From NCBI RefSeq assembly GCF_000420805.1, contig NZ_ATVQ01000004.1:1-64000 (forward strand): 64,000 bases of DNA, read 5' to 3'. The stretch's first letter is position 1; each line of letters starts with the position of its first letter. The translations under genes and the position numbers were made by a program. Below, piece by piece: positions 1-9,796 of the stretch. Source of the DNA: Yaniella halotolerans DSM 15476 (lineage in GTDB: Bacteria; Actinomycetota; Actinomycetes; Actinomycetales; Micrococcaceae). The notes under the pieces were generated by a model. The model was not told where the DNA came from, did no database searches, and worked only from the letters and a program-made list of their open reading frames with translations.

Positions 1-213
1 TCCGGGATCCTGTCACAGCCCCAGCTTGATGAGTTAGAGGCCCTATATCGCAGTCTCAACCCCGCTCAACTGACCCGGCAGATCTTGACCTACCAGGACC
101 GGTTGATGAGCCGGGCTAAAGATAAAACCCTGGCCATGGTCGCCAACATCGAAGACAAACAACACGCCCGCACCGCCCGCCAGAAAACTGGGGTCAAAAC
201 CAAAACCGCCTGA
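1..213 (+). pseudogene. 3' end of an integrase-type transposase (partial at window edge)
   Basis: An open frame enters from the window edge and ends at TGA 211-213, giving the last 70 residues of a protein. It is basic, with a Leu-Asn-Pro-Ala-Gln stretch followed by an Arg/Lys-rich tail, like the C-terminus of DDE/integrase-core transposases. The three repeats that follow directly (226-328) resemble an insertion-sequence end and support the call. Whether the full gene is intact cannot be seen. The family (IS481-like, IS21-like or other) is not determinable from this piece. Confidence 0.5.
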
Positions 214-225
214 CCCGGCCATTTC

Positions 226-328
226 GCGCTCAAATACTGTGAGGCACAACAACCCGCTCACTTGAGCCTTGGCGCTCACGATCTATGAGGCACCACTTAG
301 CGTTCGCGCTCACCTTGACATGAGGCAC
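226..328. repeat. Three copies of a GCGCTCA-N7/8-TGAGGCAC repeat (IS-end-like)
   Basis: GCGCTCA occurs at 226, 272 and 306, each followed 14-15 bases later by TGAGGCAC (240, 286, 321). Each unit is partly self-complementary (GCTCA against TGAG). They begin 13 bases after the transposase-like stop codon. Repeated sites at an element end are typical of transposase-binding sites in some IS families, so this is probably the right end of the element. The true terminus and any target duplication are not identified. Confidence 0.5.
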
Positions 329-364
329 TCCGAACGGGACGAGACAAGGGTTCTTGTCTTGGAT

Positions 365-1279
365 CTAGAAATCCTCAATGATCAACTTTTTCATGTTCAT
401 CATACGTTGGTGCGCATTCGGCCGTTGCAACAGTTCAGCAATATTATCAGGCACGATCTGCCACGACACCCCAAACTGGTCCTGACACCAGCCACAGACT
501 TCGGCTTCCTCAACAGCCGACAGCTCCCTCCAGTACCGGTCGATCGTTGACTGATCCGCACAGGCAACCGCCAGGGATACGGCCTCGTTGAAGGTGAAGT
601 CCTGGTCCACCCCGGCGTCCATGGCGACGAACCACTGTTGCGTCAGCTGGAAGTCGCTAAACATCACCGAACCGTCAGTCGCTGGCCCTACGGGTTCTGG
701 GTAATAGACCCGCTGTCCAATGGTTGAGTCAGGAAATATCTGTGTCCAATGGTCAACTGCTTCAACCGCACGGTTTTGGTTGGGCCCGCCAAACATAAAC
801 GCCGGCATGATGAATGGTCGCGGGTCACCGGCGGGGTCGGTCAGGAGCAGTTGCCATGAAAAACCGTACCGATCTTGTACCCATCCGTAGTGCTCACTAA
901 ACGGATAGCGGTCCAACGGCATCAGTATTTCGCCGCCGTCGGCAAGTTTTACCCATAGCTCGTCAAGGTCTTGACGGGCAGCGGTGCTATCCGGGTAGTT
1001 CAGCGGGTCGAAGTTGAGCATGAAGGAAATCGAGGGGTTGGGCGAAAAACTCTCCTGTCCGGCATTCATCAGAGTGAGCGAGTAGCCCCGCAACGACAAC
1101 TCAGCGGTTAAGAGTTTTCCAGCTAAGTGTTGTTGAAATTCGGGAAGGTCCGTGTCCGGGTAGTGCGCGGTCTCGATGAGCTCTGAGGCACCACCGAAGC
1201 TTGTGACATAGAATTCTGCAGCTTCTGCAGCGTTGCCGGGAAACCAGAGATTCGGGGTGATGGAAGCCGACTGTGCCAT
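365..1279 (-). CDS. Two-domain VOC / PhnB-like (3-demethylubiquinone-9 methyltransferase-like) protein
   Basis: The 304-residue protein has two similar beta-alpha-beta halves. The first begins with a Thr-Pro-Asn-Leu-Trp-Phe-Pro-Gly motif and contains Trp-Val-Gln-Asp-Arg-Tyr-Gly-Phe-Ser-Trp. The second contains Trp-Cys-Gln-Asp-Gln-Phe-Gly-Val-Ser-Trp. This is the pattern of PhnB-like vicinal-oxygen-chelate proteins, a group of glyoxalase/dioxygenase-fold enzymes of mostly unknown substrate. I chose ATG at 1279 because homologs start near this motif; a GTG at 1303 is also open, and the GGGAGG at 1281-1286 lies too close to the ATG to be decisive. It is divergent from a LysR regulator, which may control it. 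Confidence 0.75.
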   Translation of the reverse strand: MAQSASITPNLWFPGNAAEAAEFYVTSFGGASELIETAHYPDTDLPEFQQHLAGKLLTAELSLRGYSLTLMNAGQESFSPNPSISFMLNFDPLNYPDSTAARQDLDELWVKLADGGEILMPLDRYPFSEHYGWVQDRYGFSWQLLLTDPAGDPRPFIMPAFMFGGPNQNRAVEAVDHWTQIFPDSTIGQRVYYPEPVGPATDGSVMFSDFQLTQQWFVAMDAGVDQDFTFNEAVSLAVACADQSTIDRYWRELSAVEEAEVCGWCQDQFGVSWQIVPDNIAELLQRPNAHQRMMNMKKLIIEDF

Positions 1280-1380
1280 GCCTCCCACGCTGCCACCGAG
1301 CACCTTTCACCGTCTAGGCAATCGCATGAATGGTTCGTAAAATCCACACTGACGTGCATGAGTAGCTCAGGCTATGGTGA

Positions 1381-1411
1381 ACAATACTGTCGTAGGGCGA
1401 TCCGGCGTCAA
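1381..1411 (-). promoter_or_regulatory. Candidate promoter for the VOC gene
   Basis: On the minus strand TTGACG (1406-1411) and TATTGT (1381-1386) are separated by 19 bases. The -35 matches five of six consensus positions and the -10 four of six. It would give a leader of about 100 nt. By-eye call, and the spacer is long. Confidence 0.35.
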
Positions 1412-1432
1412 GCGTGTCGGCTAGAGTTATCT

Positions 1433-1457
1433 TGATCGGCATGGCTTATGCGGATCA
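1433..1457. promoter_or_regulatory. Inverted repeat, candidate LysR operator
   Basis: TGATCGGCAT (1433-1442) and ATGCGGATCA (1448-1457) are complementary at nine of ten positions around a 5-base centre. The repeat lies just before the ribosome binding site and GTG start (1470) of the LysR-type gene, in the region shared with the divergent VOC gene. LysR regulators commonly bind such dyads and autoregulate. Binding is inferred. Confidence 0.45.
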
Positions 1458-1469
1458 GAAGGATATATC

Positions 1470-2372
1470 GTGGAATTACGCCAACTCGAATATTTTATGG
1501 CTGTCGCAGAAGAATTGCACTTCGGCCGGGCAGCAGCACGTTTGCATATCTCTCAGCCACCCTTGACGGTCCATATTAAACGGCTCGAGGAGGAACTGGG
1601 TGTCTCGCTGTTTGATCGCACCTCGCGTCGAGTATCGTTGACCTCTGAAGGCGGACGTTTTCGCGATCTCATTCGTCCGATCCTGCAGGACCTCGATGAG
1701 GCTGTTGAGGATATCCGTGAGATCAAAGCTGGGCGACGCGGTCGAGTCCGTATCGGCTTCGTTTCGTCGGCCAGCTATGAACTTGTGCCAGCAGGGGTAC
1801 GAGATGTTCGGCTACAGCATCCCGGCATCCAGCTCGATCTCCAACCCATGGCTACCGGGGAGCAAGTTGAGGCCCTGTTAGAAAATCGCTTAGACATCGG
1901 TGTCATGCGAGACGCTCCGCTGCAGGCCGGGTTGAAGTTCACCACCTTGCTCACCGAGCAGATGGTGGCCGTCTTACCGGCGAACCATGCGCTGGCGACT
2001 CGGCCAGAAATCGACCCCGAGGATCTCATTGAGGTGCCCTTGGTGCTATTCCCCTACCAGTCCATGCCGGGTTACGTCACCAACATCATGGAGATCTTCC
2101 ACCCACTGGGCCATCCCCCGCGGATCGTGCAGCGCGCGATAAACCAGGAGAACGTGATGGGCTTGGTCGCTGCCGGTGTTGGGGCATCGATTCTGCCGGC
2201 TTCGTTTTCGTCGTTTTCGATTCCCGGTGTGGTGACCAAACCCATTTCTACTGGCCCCACGTCCCGCTTGGAATTGGTGACTGATCAGCAGCAGGTCACC
2301 GCTAATACCGCGGCGGTGGTTTCGGTCATTACCGATGCTGCTGAGCGGATCAGTCGCAAGGCAAACACGTAG
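1470..2372 (+). CDS. LysR-family transcriptional regulator
   Basis: The 300-residue protein has an N-terminal winged helix-turn-helix (residues 1-60), including Phe-Gly-Arg-Ala-Ala-Ala-Arg-Leu and Ser-Gln-Pro-Pro-Leu, and a periplasmic-binding-like effector domain from about residue 90. Length is normal for the family. It starts at GTG 1470, preceded by AAGGA. It is divergent from the VOC protein and separated by a shared regulatory region with an inverted repeat. Its last 23 bases overlap convergently with truA. The effector and targets are unknown; the CbnR/CatM-like N-terminus suggests an aromatic or small organic acid ligand only weakly. Confidence 0.9.
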   Translation: MELRQLEYFMAVAEELHFGRAAARLHISQPPLTVHIKRLEEELGVSLFDRTSRRVSLTSEGGRFRDLIRPILQDLDEAVEDIREIKAGRRGRVRIGFVSSASYELVPAGVRDVRLQHPGIQLDLQPMATGEQVEALLENRLDIGVMRDAPLQAGLKFTTLLTEQMVAVLPANHALATRPEIDPEDLIEVPLVLFPYQSMPGYVTNIMEIFHPLGHPPRIVQRAINQENVMGLVAAGVGASILPASFSSFSIPGVVTKPISTGPTSRLELVTDQQQVTANTAAVVSVITDAAERISRKANT

Positions 2373-3222
2373 GATCTCGCCTGGCCCGCGTTTGTTGTGC
2401 CCGTTGTTCTACTTCATCGTTGTTGGGGTAGGTCACCGTGTCGAGGATGAGTCCCAGTGCCGGGGCAAGCATCATGTGTGAATCTCGGACCGGGTTGGCT
2501 AGGCGGTCTTGTAACCAGCCGCATGGCCTGGTCCCATCTCCCACCTGGACCAGGGCCCCCACCAGCGCACGCACCATGTGGTGACAAAAGGCATCGGCGG
2601 CCAGCCATACGGTGGTGAGTTCTTGTGTCACGTCGAGGTCGAACCGGTGCAGTGTTCGCACCGTGGTTGCACCCGACCTGGGTTTACAGAATGACCCGAA
2701 GTCATAGAGTCCCTGAATATCAGCAATTTCTTCTGCCATGGCCTCAAAATTTAATGGTCTGCGGTGCTGATAGGTGAAATGTCGGGTCAGTGGATCCGGG
2801 GTGCCATTATTGATTCGATAGCGGTATTGGCGAGATAACGGAGAAAACCGTGCGTCAAAGCCTTCGGGCACAATCTGGGCAGACAGGATGCGAATCGCAC
2901 CTGATTCACGGGCTAGCACACCATTGAGTTTGGAAACCAGGGCTTCTTCTGGCCGTCGTGTTGGCCGATTTCCCACGAGTCTTTGCCATGGTGTTTGTGG
3001 AATGTCGCAATGGATGACTTGGTTTGCCGCGTGGACCCCAGCGTCTGTGCGGCCTGCGACCGTTACGCTTAGGGGCTGCCGGAGGATGGTAGCAAGTCCG
3101 GTCTCGACGGCTTCCTGCACGGTTGGCAATCCCGGTTGTGTGGCCCAGCCGTGGTATGGCGTGCCGTCGTAGGCTAGGTCAATTCTGATGCGGTAGGTTG
3201 TCTGGTCATCCATGGTGTTCAT
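2350..3222 (-). CDS. truA: tRNA pseudouridine(38-40) synthase TruA
   Basis: TruA converts uridines 38-40 of the tRNA anticodon stem to pseudouridine. The catalytic aspartate is in the Ala-Gly-Arg-Thr-Asp-Ala-Gly-Val-His motif (Asp60), and the fold continues to a C-terminal Val-Arg-Ala-Leu-Val-Gly motif. At 290 residues it is somewhat longer than the Escherichia coli enzyme, as usual in actinobacteria. ATG at 3222 is used here; a second ATG lies three codons later. It follows rplQ and its hairpin terminator on the same strand, the normal actinobacterial order. Confidence 0.93.
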   Translation of the reverse strand: MNTMDDQTTYRIRIDLAYDGTPYHGWATQPGLPTVQEAVETGLATILRQPLSVTVAGRTDAGVHAANQVIHCDIPQTPWQRLVGNRPTRRPEEALVSKLNGVLARESGAIRILSAQIVPEGFDARFSPLSRQYRYRINNGTPDPLTRHFTYQHRRPLNFEAMAEEIADIQGLYDFGSFCKPRSGATTVRTLHRFDLDVTQELTTVWLAADAFCHHMVRALVGALVQVGDGTRPCGWLQDRLANPVRDSHMMLAPALGLILDTVTYPNNDEVEQRAQQTRARRDPTCLPCD

Positions 3223-3241
3223 AGTAGTCCCGTTAAATAGC

Positions 3242-3276
3242 TTCCGGCCCTACACCGTGGGGGTGGAGGGCCGGAA
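3242..3276 (-). terminator. Hairpin after rplQ, probable end of the rpoA operon
   Basis: TTCCGGCCCT (3242-3251) and AGGGCCGGAA (3267-3276) form a perfect 10-bp stem with a 15-base loop between rplQ and truA. The minus-strand tail (GCTATTT) is only modestly U-rich, so termination may be partial and let some transcription reach truA. Confidence 0.6.
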
Positions 3277-3295
3277 TACTACGCGTAGCTACGAC

Positions 3296-3814
3296 TTATT
3301 TGTCGTCCTCTTCAGTCTTTTCGGCTGATTCGGTGACTTCTTCAGTCTCTACGGTTTCTTCAGCTGTTTCGGCTGGTGCTTCGTCTGCAGCATGTCCGGC
3401 GACGCCTTCAGCTTCGCTGACGACGGCCTGTTTTGGTGAGACGGGCTCCATAACCAGTTCGATGACTGCCATTGGGGCGTTGTCACCGGAGCGGTTACCG
3501 ATCTTGGTGATGCGGGTGTAGCCGCCTTCACGGTTTGCCATGGCTGGGCCGATGACGGTGAACAGTTCGTGCACAACAGATTTGTTGGTGCGCGAGTTCC
3601 CGGCGATGAGCCCCTGCACTTTACGACGAGCGGTCAGGTCACCCTGTTTTGCAAAGTTGACGAGACGCTCAGCGTATGGCTGGAGGCGCTTAGCCTTGGT
3701 CACCGTAGTTTTGATGGACTTGTGCTCGAACAGGCTCACCGACAGGTTAGCCAGCATGTGACGCTGGTGTGACGGTCCGCCACCCAGGCGCGGTCCTTTT
3801 GTTGGGGTAGGCAT
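3296..3814 (-). CDS. rplQ: 50S ribosomal protein L17 with acidic C-terminal tail
   Basis: Residues 1 to about 122 are the L17 core, starting with [12 protein letters not shown] and containing the conserved Ser-His-Gln-Arg-His-Met-Leu. L17 binds 23S rRNA near the exit side of the large subunit. From about residue 125 a tail of roughly 48 residues rich in Glu, Ala and Thr is added, absent from the E. coli protein but common in actinobacteria. The gene lies 60 bases after rpoA on the same strand, starts at ATG and has a good AGGAG site. Confidence 0.97.
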   Translation of the reverse strand: MPTPTKGPRLGGGPSHQRHMLANLSVSLFEHKSIKTTVTKAKRLQPYAERLVNFAKQGDLTARRKVQGLIAGNSRTNKSVVHELFTVIGPAMANREGGYTRITKIGNRSGDNAPMAVIELVMEPVSPKQAVVSEAEGVAGHAADEAPAETAEETVETEEVTESAEKTEEDDK

Positions 3815-3832
3815 GAATACTCCTTGTATGAT

Positions 3833-3853
3833 CTTCGGCTGTTAGAGCCGAAG
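3833..3853 (-). repeat. Small hairpin between rpoA and rplQ
   Basis: CTTCGGCT (3833-3840) and AGCCGAAG (3846-3853) form a perfect 8-bp stem with a 5-base loop in the rpoA-rplQ spacer. There is no U-run after it on the minus strand, so it is more likely a processing or translational element than a terminator. Confidence 0.4.
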
Positions 3854-3874
3854 CATCAGTGGTTCAAAATTGAC

Positions 3875-4873
3875 TTACAGCCCGTACTCGTTTGACTCCT
3901 GGGAGTCAAAAGGCGATTCGAAGCTGCCAGGGCCGCCGTCTTTGAGGGACAGGCCCAGACCTACTAGCTTTTCCTTGACTTCGTCAATGGACTTTGCACC
4001 GAAGTTCCGGATGTCCATGAGGTCTGTTTCGGAACGAGCTACGAGTTCGCCAACGGTATTAATGCCTTCACGTTTGAGGCAGTTATAGGACCGTACGGTG
4101 AGTTCTAGGTCTTCTACAGGTAGTGCAAGGTCTGCTGCAACGGTTGTGTCGACCGGCGATGGGCCAACCTCGATGCCTTCGGCTTCGACGTTGAGTTCGC
4201 GGGCAAGACCGAAGAGTTCCACCAGGGTTGAACCAGCCGAGGCCAGGGCATCACGTGGTGCCATGGAAGGTTTGGTTTCAACGTCGATGGTGAGTTTATC
4301 GAAGTCGGTGCGCTGTTCCACACGGGTGGCATCGACTTTGAAGGTGACAACCATGACTGGTGAGTAGATCGAGTCAACCGGGATGCGGCCGATCTCGGCG
4401 TCTGGTGACTTGTTCTGTGCAGCGGTGACATACCCACGGCCTCGTTCGATGGTGAGTTCCATATCGAACTTACCTTTTTCGTTGAGGGTGGCGATGTGCT
4501 GGTCCGGATTGTGGACCTCTACACCTGCCGGTGGGGTGATATCTGCTGCAGTGACAACACCTGGACCCTGCTTGCGCAGGTAAGCAACTACTGGTTCGTC
4601 GTGGTGGGATGACACAGAGATTTGCTTGACGTTCAAGATGACTTCGGTGACGTCTTCTTTTACACCCTGAATGGTGGTGAACTCGTGCAGTACCTGGTCG
4701 ATACGTACCGAGGTGACAGCAGCACCTGGGATCGATGACAGCAGGGTACGACGCAGTGAGTTACCCAGGGTGTAGCCGAAGCCCGGTTCTAGTGGTTCGA
4801 TGACAAACCGGGAACGGGTTTCCGAAACGGGTTCTTCAGTCAACGTGGGGCGCTGTGCAATGAGCACTGACAT
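3875..4873 (-). CDS. rpoA: RNA polymerase alpha subunit
   Basis: RpoA dimerises to nucleate RNA polymerase assembly and contacts UP elements and activators through its C-terminal domain. The 332-residue protein shows the N-terminal dimerisation domain ([10 protein letters not shown]) and the helix-hairpin-helix C-terminal domain (Tyr-Asn-Cys-Leu-Lys-Arg-Glu, then Arg-Asn-Phe-Gly-Ala-Lys-Ser). It starts at ATG 4873. Residue 60 is Gln in an Ile-Asp-Gln-Val-Leu-His-Glu-Phe stretch, where Gly is usual. Genes before and after are rpsK and rplQ. Confidence 0.98.
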   Translation of the reverse strand: MSVLIAQRPTLTEEPVSETRSRFVIEPLEPGFGYTLGNSLRRTLLSSIPGAAVTSVRIDQVLHEFTTIQGVKEDVTEVILNVKQISVSSHHDEPVVAYLRKQGPGVVTAADITPPAGVEVHNPDQHIATLNEKGKFDMELTIERGRGYVTAAQNKSPDAEIGRIPVDSIYSPVMVVTFKVDATRVEQRTDFDKLTIDVETKPSMAPRDALASAGSTLVELFGLARELNVEAEGIEVGPSPVDTTVAADLALPVEDLELTVRSYNCLKREGINTVGELVARSETDLMDIRNFGAKSIDEVKEKLVGLGLSLKDGGPGSFESPFDSQESNEYGL

Positions 4874-5005
4874 TTCCTTTCGGCACGCTATCCGCCATTT
4901 GATGCGCGCAGTTGGGGGAAACGATGGAAATTAGTTTCTTAGGGTTTTCCACAACCGTTGTCGAACATGGCTGTCCTCCAACGGTTCTGGGGTGCTCAAA
5001 AAGCC

Positions 5006-5404
5006 TTAGACGCGACGACGCTTTGCCGGGCGTGCACCGTTGTGCGCAACCGGGGTGACGTCTTGGATGGACCCAACTTCGAGGCCTGCGGCCTGCAATG
5101 AGCGGATCGCGGTTTCGCGTCCAGATCCTGGACCCTTGACGAAGACGTCAACTTTGCGCATGCCGTGTTCCTGGGCGCGCTTAGCTGCATGTTCAGCCGC
5201 GGTTTGAGCAGCAAACGGGGTAGATTTACGGGAACCTTTGAAACCCATCTCTCCGGCTGATGCCCAGGAGATCACAGCACCGGTGGTATCTGTGATGGAA
5301 ACGATGGTGTTATTGAAGGTTGATTTAATGTGGGCTTCGCCCTGAGTTACGTTCTTCTTGGAGCGACGTCCCTTACGAGGGGCCGCACCGCGTGCCTTTG
5401 CCAT
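5006..5404 (-). CDS. rpsK: 30S ribosomal protein S11
   Basis: S11 sits on the platform of the small subunit near the E-site mRNA. The 132-residue protein has a Lys/Arg-rich N-terminus, the conserved Ser-Thr-Phe-Asn-Asn-Thr-Ile-Val and the [11 protein letters not shown] C-terminus. It lies in the standard rpsM-rpsK-rpoA-rplQ order, with a 57-base gap to rpsM. Confidence 0.98.
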   Translation of the reverse strand: MAKARGAAPRKGRRSKKNVTQGEAHIKSTFNNTIVSITDTTGAVISWASAGEMGFKGSRKSTPFAAQTAAEHAAKRAQEHGMRKVDVFVKGPGSGRETAIRSLQAAGLEVGSIQDVTPVAHNGARPAKRRRV

Positions 5405-5461
5405 AGAATGCTCTCCTACAAAAAGCTTGGTTTATCAAATACTGAGTGGGACGGGAAGTCG

Positions 5462-5830
5462 TTACTTCTTGCGTCCAGCAACAGTCTTCTTCGGGCCCTT
5501 ACGGGTACGTGCGTTATTTTTGGTGCGCTGTCCGCGGACTGGCAGACCACGACGGTGGCGCAGACCCTGGTAGGAACCAATTTCAACTTTGCGACGAATG
5601 TCTGCTGCAACTTCACGACGAAGATCGCCTTCGACCTGAAGGTTGCCCTCGATGTAGTCGCGCAGCTTCACCATTTCGTCATCCGAGAGATCTTTGACGC
5701 GGGTACTTGCGTCAATGCCGGTTGCGTCCAGAATCTGGACTGCGCGGCTGTTGCCAACACCATAAATGTAGGTGAGAGCGATGACGACACGCTTTTCACG
5801 TGGAATATCAACGCCTGCTAGACGTGCCAT
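5462..5830 (-). CDS. rpsM: 30S ribosomal protein S13
   Basis: S13 forms intersubunit bridges in the head of the 30S subunit. The 122-residue sequence begins [11 protein letters not shown] and carries [16 protein letters not shown]. Start ATG 5830. The 222-base spacer towards rpmJ contains two small hairpins (CTTCGG..CCGAAG near 5967-5990 and TGGCCC..GGGCCA at 6016-6033) and a weak promoter-like pair, so some transcription may start there. Confidence 0.98.
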   Translation of the reverse strand: MARLAGVDIPREKRVVIALTYIYGVGNSRAVQILDATGIDASTRVKDLSDDEMVKLRDYIEGNLQVEGDLRREVAADIRRKVEIGSYQGLRHRRGLPVRGQRTKNNARTRKGPKKTVAGRKK

Positions 5831-6052
5831 ATGGCCGTTCTCCTGTTCTTTATGACAAAGGTCTTCAACAACACGTCCTTACCCGATAGTCGTTCTGCTG
5901 CGAAGAGCTGTGACGGATATGAAGAACTCGACACATCCATACACAATTCTCGTCAGCGGGTAAGTCTTCGGCCTTTGTCTTGTCCGAAGGTTGAGTCTTG
6001 AACTCTGTGTTGCTGTGGCCCGGTATTGGGCCAATGTCTTTCGCGTTAGGGC

Positions 6053-6166
6053 TTAGCCCTGACGCTGTTTGTGGCGTGGGTTAGAGCAGATCACCATGAC
6101 GTGGCCATGGCGGCGAATAACCTTGCAGGCATCGCAGATCCGCTTCACGCTTGGCTGAACCTTCAC
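6053..6166 (-). CDS. rpmJ: 50S ribosomal protein L36
   Basis: A 37-codon gene reads [12 protein letters not shown] and ends Arg-His-Lys-Gln-Arg-Gln-Gly. It starts with GTG at 6166 behind AAGGAGGA. The zinc ligands Cys-X2-Cys, Cys and His are all present, so this is the zinc-binding (C+) form of L36. It lies between infA and rpsM as in most bacteria. Confidence 0.97.
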   Translation of the reverse strand: MKVQPSVKRICDACKVIRRHGHVMVICSNPRHKQRQG

Positions 6167-6204
6167 AGGGTTCCTCCTTGAGCGTTCCAGAGGTGGATAG
6201 TTAT

Positions 6205-6426
6205 TTATTTATAGCGGTAGACAATACGGCCTCGTTCGAGGTCGTATGGGCTAAGTTCAACCACCACACGGTCTTCAGGCAGGATGCGAATGTAGTGCTG
6301 ACGCATTTTGCCCGAAATGGTGGCAAGTACGACGTGGTCGTTATCTAACCGGACCCGGAACATTGCGTTCGGCAATGCCTCAGAAACGGTTCCTTCAACT
6401 TCAATGACGCCTTCTTTTTTAGCCAT
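6205..6426 (-). CDS. infA: Translation initiation factor IF-1
   Basis: IF-1 is an OB-fold factor that occupies the ribosomal A site during initiation. The 73-residue protein starts [12 protein letters not shown] and has the conserved Arg-Ile-Leu-Pro-Glu-Asp-Arg-Val and Tyr-Arg-Tyr-Lys end. I chose ATG 6426, which matches the family N-terminus; a GTG three codons upstream is in frame but would use up the GGAGG site. Confidence 0.97.
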   Translation of the reverse strand: MAKKEGVIEVEGTVSEALPNAMFRVRLDNDHVVLATISGKMRQHYIRILPEDRVVVELSPYDLERGRIVYRYK

Positions 6427-6577
6427 GTCCTCCACAATCTGTTATCTTTCGCCGTCCAACTAGACCGCACAGCGATAGAGTCGAAAGCAAAAGCATGAGT
6501 GTATGCGCTGACTTCGGCCTTGACCGCAGATTATTGGGCACACCAAGAATCTTAAAGGCAGAAACAGCCAAGATACT

Positions 6578-6607
6578 ATGTTAGCGCATCTTTGCAAATA
6601 ATGCCAA
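6578..6607 (-). promoter_or_regulatory. Candidate infA promoter
   Basis: On the minus strand TTGGCA (6602-6607) and TAACAT (6578-6583) are 18 bases apart, about 150 bases before infA and just after the map stop codon. This would let infA and the genes after it be expressed independently of map. Unscored by-eye call. Confidence 0.4.
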
Positions 6608-6624
6608 GTAGTGTTGACAGTGAC

Positions 6625-7449
6625 TTACTTTTGTGGGATTGGGACGGGTACGACACCGAAACGGGCCAGCTCGGCCGCTCCCCCATCAGGCGACGTAATC
6701 ACCCAGATGCCCTCTTTGTGCCGTGCAACCGAGTGTTCCCATTGTGAGGCGTTGGCGCCGTCTACGGTTACAACGGTCCAATCATCGCTCAAAGTCTTAG
6801 TCGCGATATCACCGCGTACCAGCATCGGTTCGATTGCTAATACCATGCCAGCTTTAATCTTTGGCCCGCGCATACCTGATCGGTAGTTGAAGACATCGGG
6901 CGCTTGGTGCATGGCTGAACCAATGCCGTGACCAACATAGTCTTCGAGGATACCGAGGTGCGCACCGTCTTGAGCACGAACATAATCTTCGATTGCATTC
7001 CCGATTTCGCCCACATGTTTTGCCTTCGCATATGCGGCAATACCGGCCCACATGGCATCCTGGGTTACGGCGGACAGGCGTTGGTCTTCTAGACTCACGT
7101 TGCCCACAAGCACGGTGCGAGCTGAGTCCGAATGCCAGCCATCTATGATGGCACCGGCATCCACGGAGATAATGTCGCCGTCTTGTAGGACACGGTCGCC
7201 GGGGATGCCATGAACAACTTCGTCATTGACCGACGCACAGATGGTCGCGGGAAAGCCGTAGTAGCCCAGGAAGTTCGATGTGGCACCATTATCTGCCAGG
7301 ACTTTGCGAAAGACCTGGTCTAAGTCGTTGGTGGTTGCTCCTGGCTTTGCCGCTTCCACGACGGCGTCTAAGCCTTGATGCAGGATGAGTCCTGCCTCGT
7401 GCATTTTTGCGATTTGGGCATTGGTTTTGAGTTCGATGTGACGTGACAT
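6625..7449 (-). CDS. map: Methionine aminopeptidase, type I
   Basis: The enzyme removes the initiator methionine from nascent proteins. The 274-residue sequence has the pita-bread metal ligands: Asp in Val-Asp-Ala-Gly, Asp in His-Ser-Asp-Ser-Ala, His in Gly-His-Gly-Ile-Gly, and two Glu (Ile-Glu-Pro-Met and Trp-Glu-His-Ser). I chose ATG 7449, preceded by AAAGG; the open frame continues 50 codons upstream but that part has no family similarity and a regulatory composition. It follows the adk terminator and precedes infA. Confidence 0.95.
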   Translation of the reverse strand: MSRHIELKTNAQIAKMHEAGLILHQGLDAVVEAAKPGATTNDLDQVFRKVLADNGATSNFLGYYGFPATICASVNDEVVHGIPGDRVLQDGDIISVDAGAIIDGWHSDSARTVLVGNVSLEDQRLSAVTQDAMWAGIAAYAKAKHVGEIGNAIEDYVRAQDGAHLGILEDYVGHGIGSAMHQAPDVFNYRSGMRGPKIKAGMVLAIEPMLVRGDIATKTLSDDWTVVTVDGANASQWEHSVARHKEGIWVITSPDGGAAELARFGVVPVPIPQK

Positions 7450-7586
7450 ATGTGGTGCTACCTTTATAACCCGTAGGTCACGCCGACTCCGAGGTTGGCT
7501 GCGACCAGCGATATTGAGCAGTTTTCCAGCGCAGTGTCGATCAGTGTGAGACCACCTGCTAGATGTGATCATTCTACGACCAACGA

Positions 7587-7617
7587 AAAACCGACCCACG
7601 GTTTGTGGATCGGTTTT
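7587..7617 (-). terminator. Terminator after adk
   Basis: AAAACCGAcCCAC (7587-7599) pairs with GTGGaTCGGTTTT (7605-7617), 12 of 13 positions, and on the minus strand is followed by a U-rich tail. It separates secY-adk from map. Confidence 0.75.
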
Positions 7618-7633
7618 CAGACGCTGTGATTAG

Positions 7634-8251
7634 TTATTTGTCATTGCGCGGCTTAACGGCTGGCAATGTTCCGGTGCGTGCCCGGATATTGTAGATCGTC
7701 TGCAGGAGCCGCTCGGTAATATCGTCGATTGCTCCGGTACCATCAACACGTCCGACGATGCCGAGGTCGATATACGCTTCAATAAGGTCGGAGGTCTCTT
7801 GATGGTAGAGCTCCAGACGACGCTTGATGACATCTTCGGTGTCGTCTGAGCGTCCTTCAGTTTCAGCGCGAGCTAGGAGTCGCTCGACGATCTCTTCATC
7901 TGGAACTTCAAGCACGAGCACTGCGGTAAGGGTTTCACCCTGTTCTTGCAGCATTTCGGACAGCGCTTCTACCTGGCCCGAGGTGCGTGGATAACCGTCG
8001 AGCAGGAAACCGTTCGAGACGTCGCTCCGGTTCAATCGGTCAGCCACCATACGGTTGGTGACATCGTCCGGTACGAAGTTTCCGGAGTCAATGTAGGTCT
8101 TTGCTTCTTTGCCAAGCTCTGTGAGCTCTTTGACGTTATACCGGAAGATGTCGCCAGTGGAGATAGCTGGGATAGCCATCTTGTCGGCAATGCGCACTGC
8201 TTGCGTACCCTTACCCGACCCTGGAGGGCCCATGATGAGCAAACGAGTCAT
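7634..8251 (-). CDS. adk: Adenylate kinase
   Basis: Adk interconverts AMP and ATP with two ADP. The 205-residue protein has the Walker A motif Gly-Pro-Pro-Gly-Ser-Gly-Lys-Gly-Thr-Gln (residues 8-17) and Gly-Tyr-Pro-Arg-Thr. The LID region is the short, zinc-less type usual in actinobacteria. It lies 46 bases after secY and ends at a hairpin terminator. Confidence 0.97.
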   Translation of the reverse strand: MTRLLIMGPPGSGKGTQAVRIADKMAIPAISTGDIFRYNVKELTELGKEAKTYIDSGNFVPDDVTNRMVADRLNRSDVSNGFLLDGYPRTSGQVEALSEMLQEQGETLTAVLVLEVPDEEIVERLLARAETEGRSDDTEDVIKRRLELYHQETSDLIEAYIDLGIVGRVDGTGAIDDITERLLQTIYNIRARTGTLPAVKPRNDK

Positions 8252-8297
8252 AATTTGTCCTGTCCTTGCTAGGGAAACATGTGGTTCTGAAAACAGC

Positions 8298-9605
<1,308 letters not shown>

Positions 9606-9716
9606 GTGTCCTCCTGAAAGTAGTGCTGAGCGCACTTTGATGGATCCGGTGAACACCAGATCGTTTGTACACACTCGCGCCTATTCTAGGCACGAGTAGA
9701 ATTCTAACGTTAAAAC

Positions 9717-9765
9717 CTGCGGCCCTCGACCTGTGACGAGACTCGTCAGAGATCGAGGGCCGCAG
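9717..9765 (-). terminator. Nested hairpin terminator after rplO
   Basis: CTGCGGCCCTCGA (9717-9729) and TCGAGGGCCGCAG (9753-9765) form a perfect 13-bp stem. The 23-base loop contains a second perfect 7-bp hairpin (TGACGAG/CTCGTCA). On the minus strand it is followed by GTTTTAACG. It separates the spc operon from secY. Confidence 0.8.
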
Positions 9766-9796
9766 TCAGATAACACCGCCATATTAGTGGAGAGTG

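Noticed and set aside
7450-7599. A 50-codon N-terminal extension of methionine aminopeptidase
   Set aside because: The family N-terminus and AAAGG site fit ATG 7449, and the upstream part overlaps the adk terminator end and promoter region.
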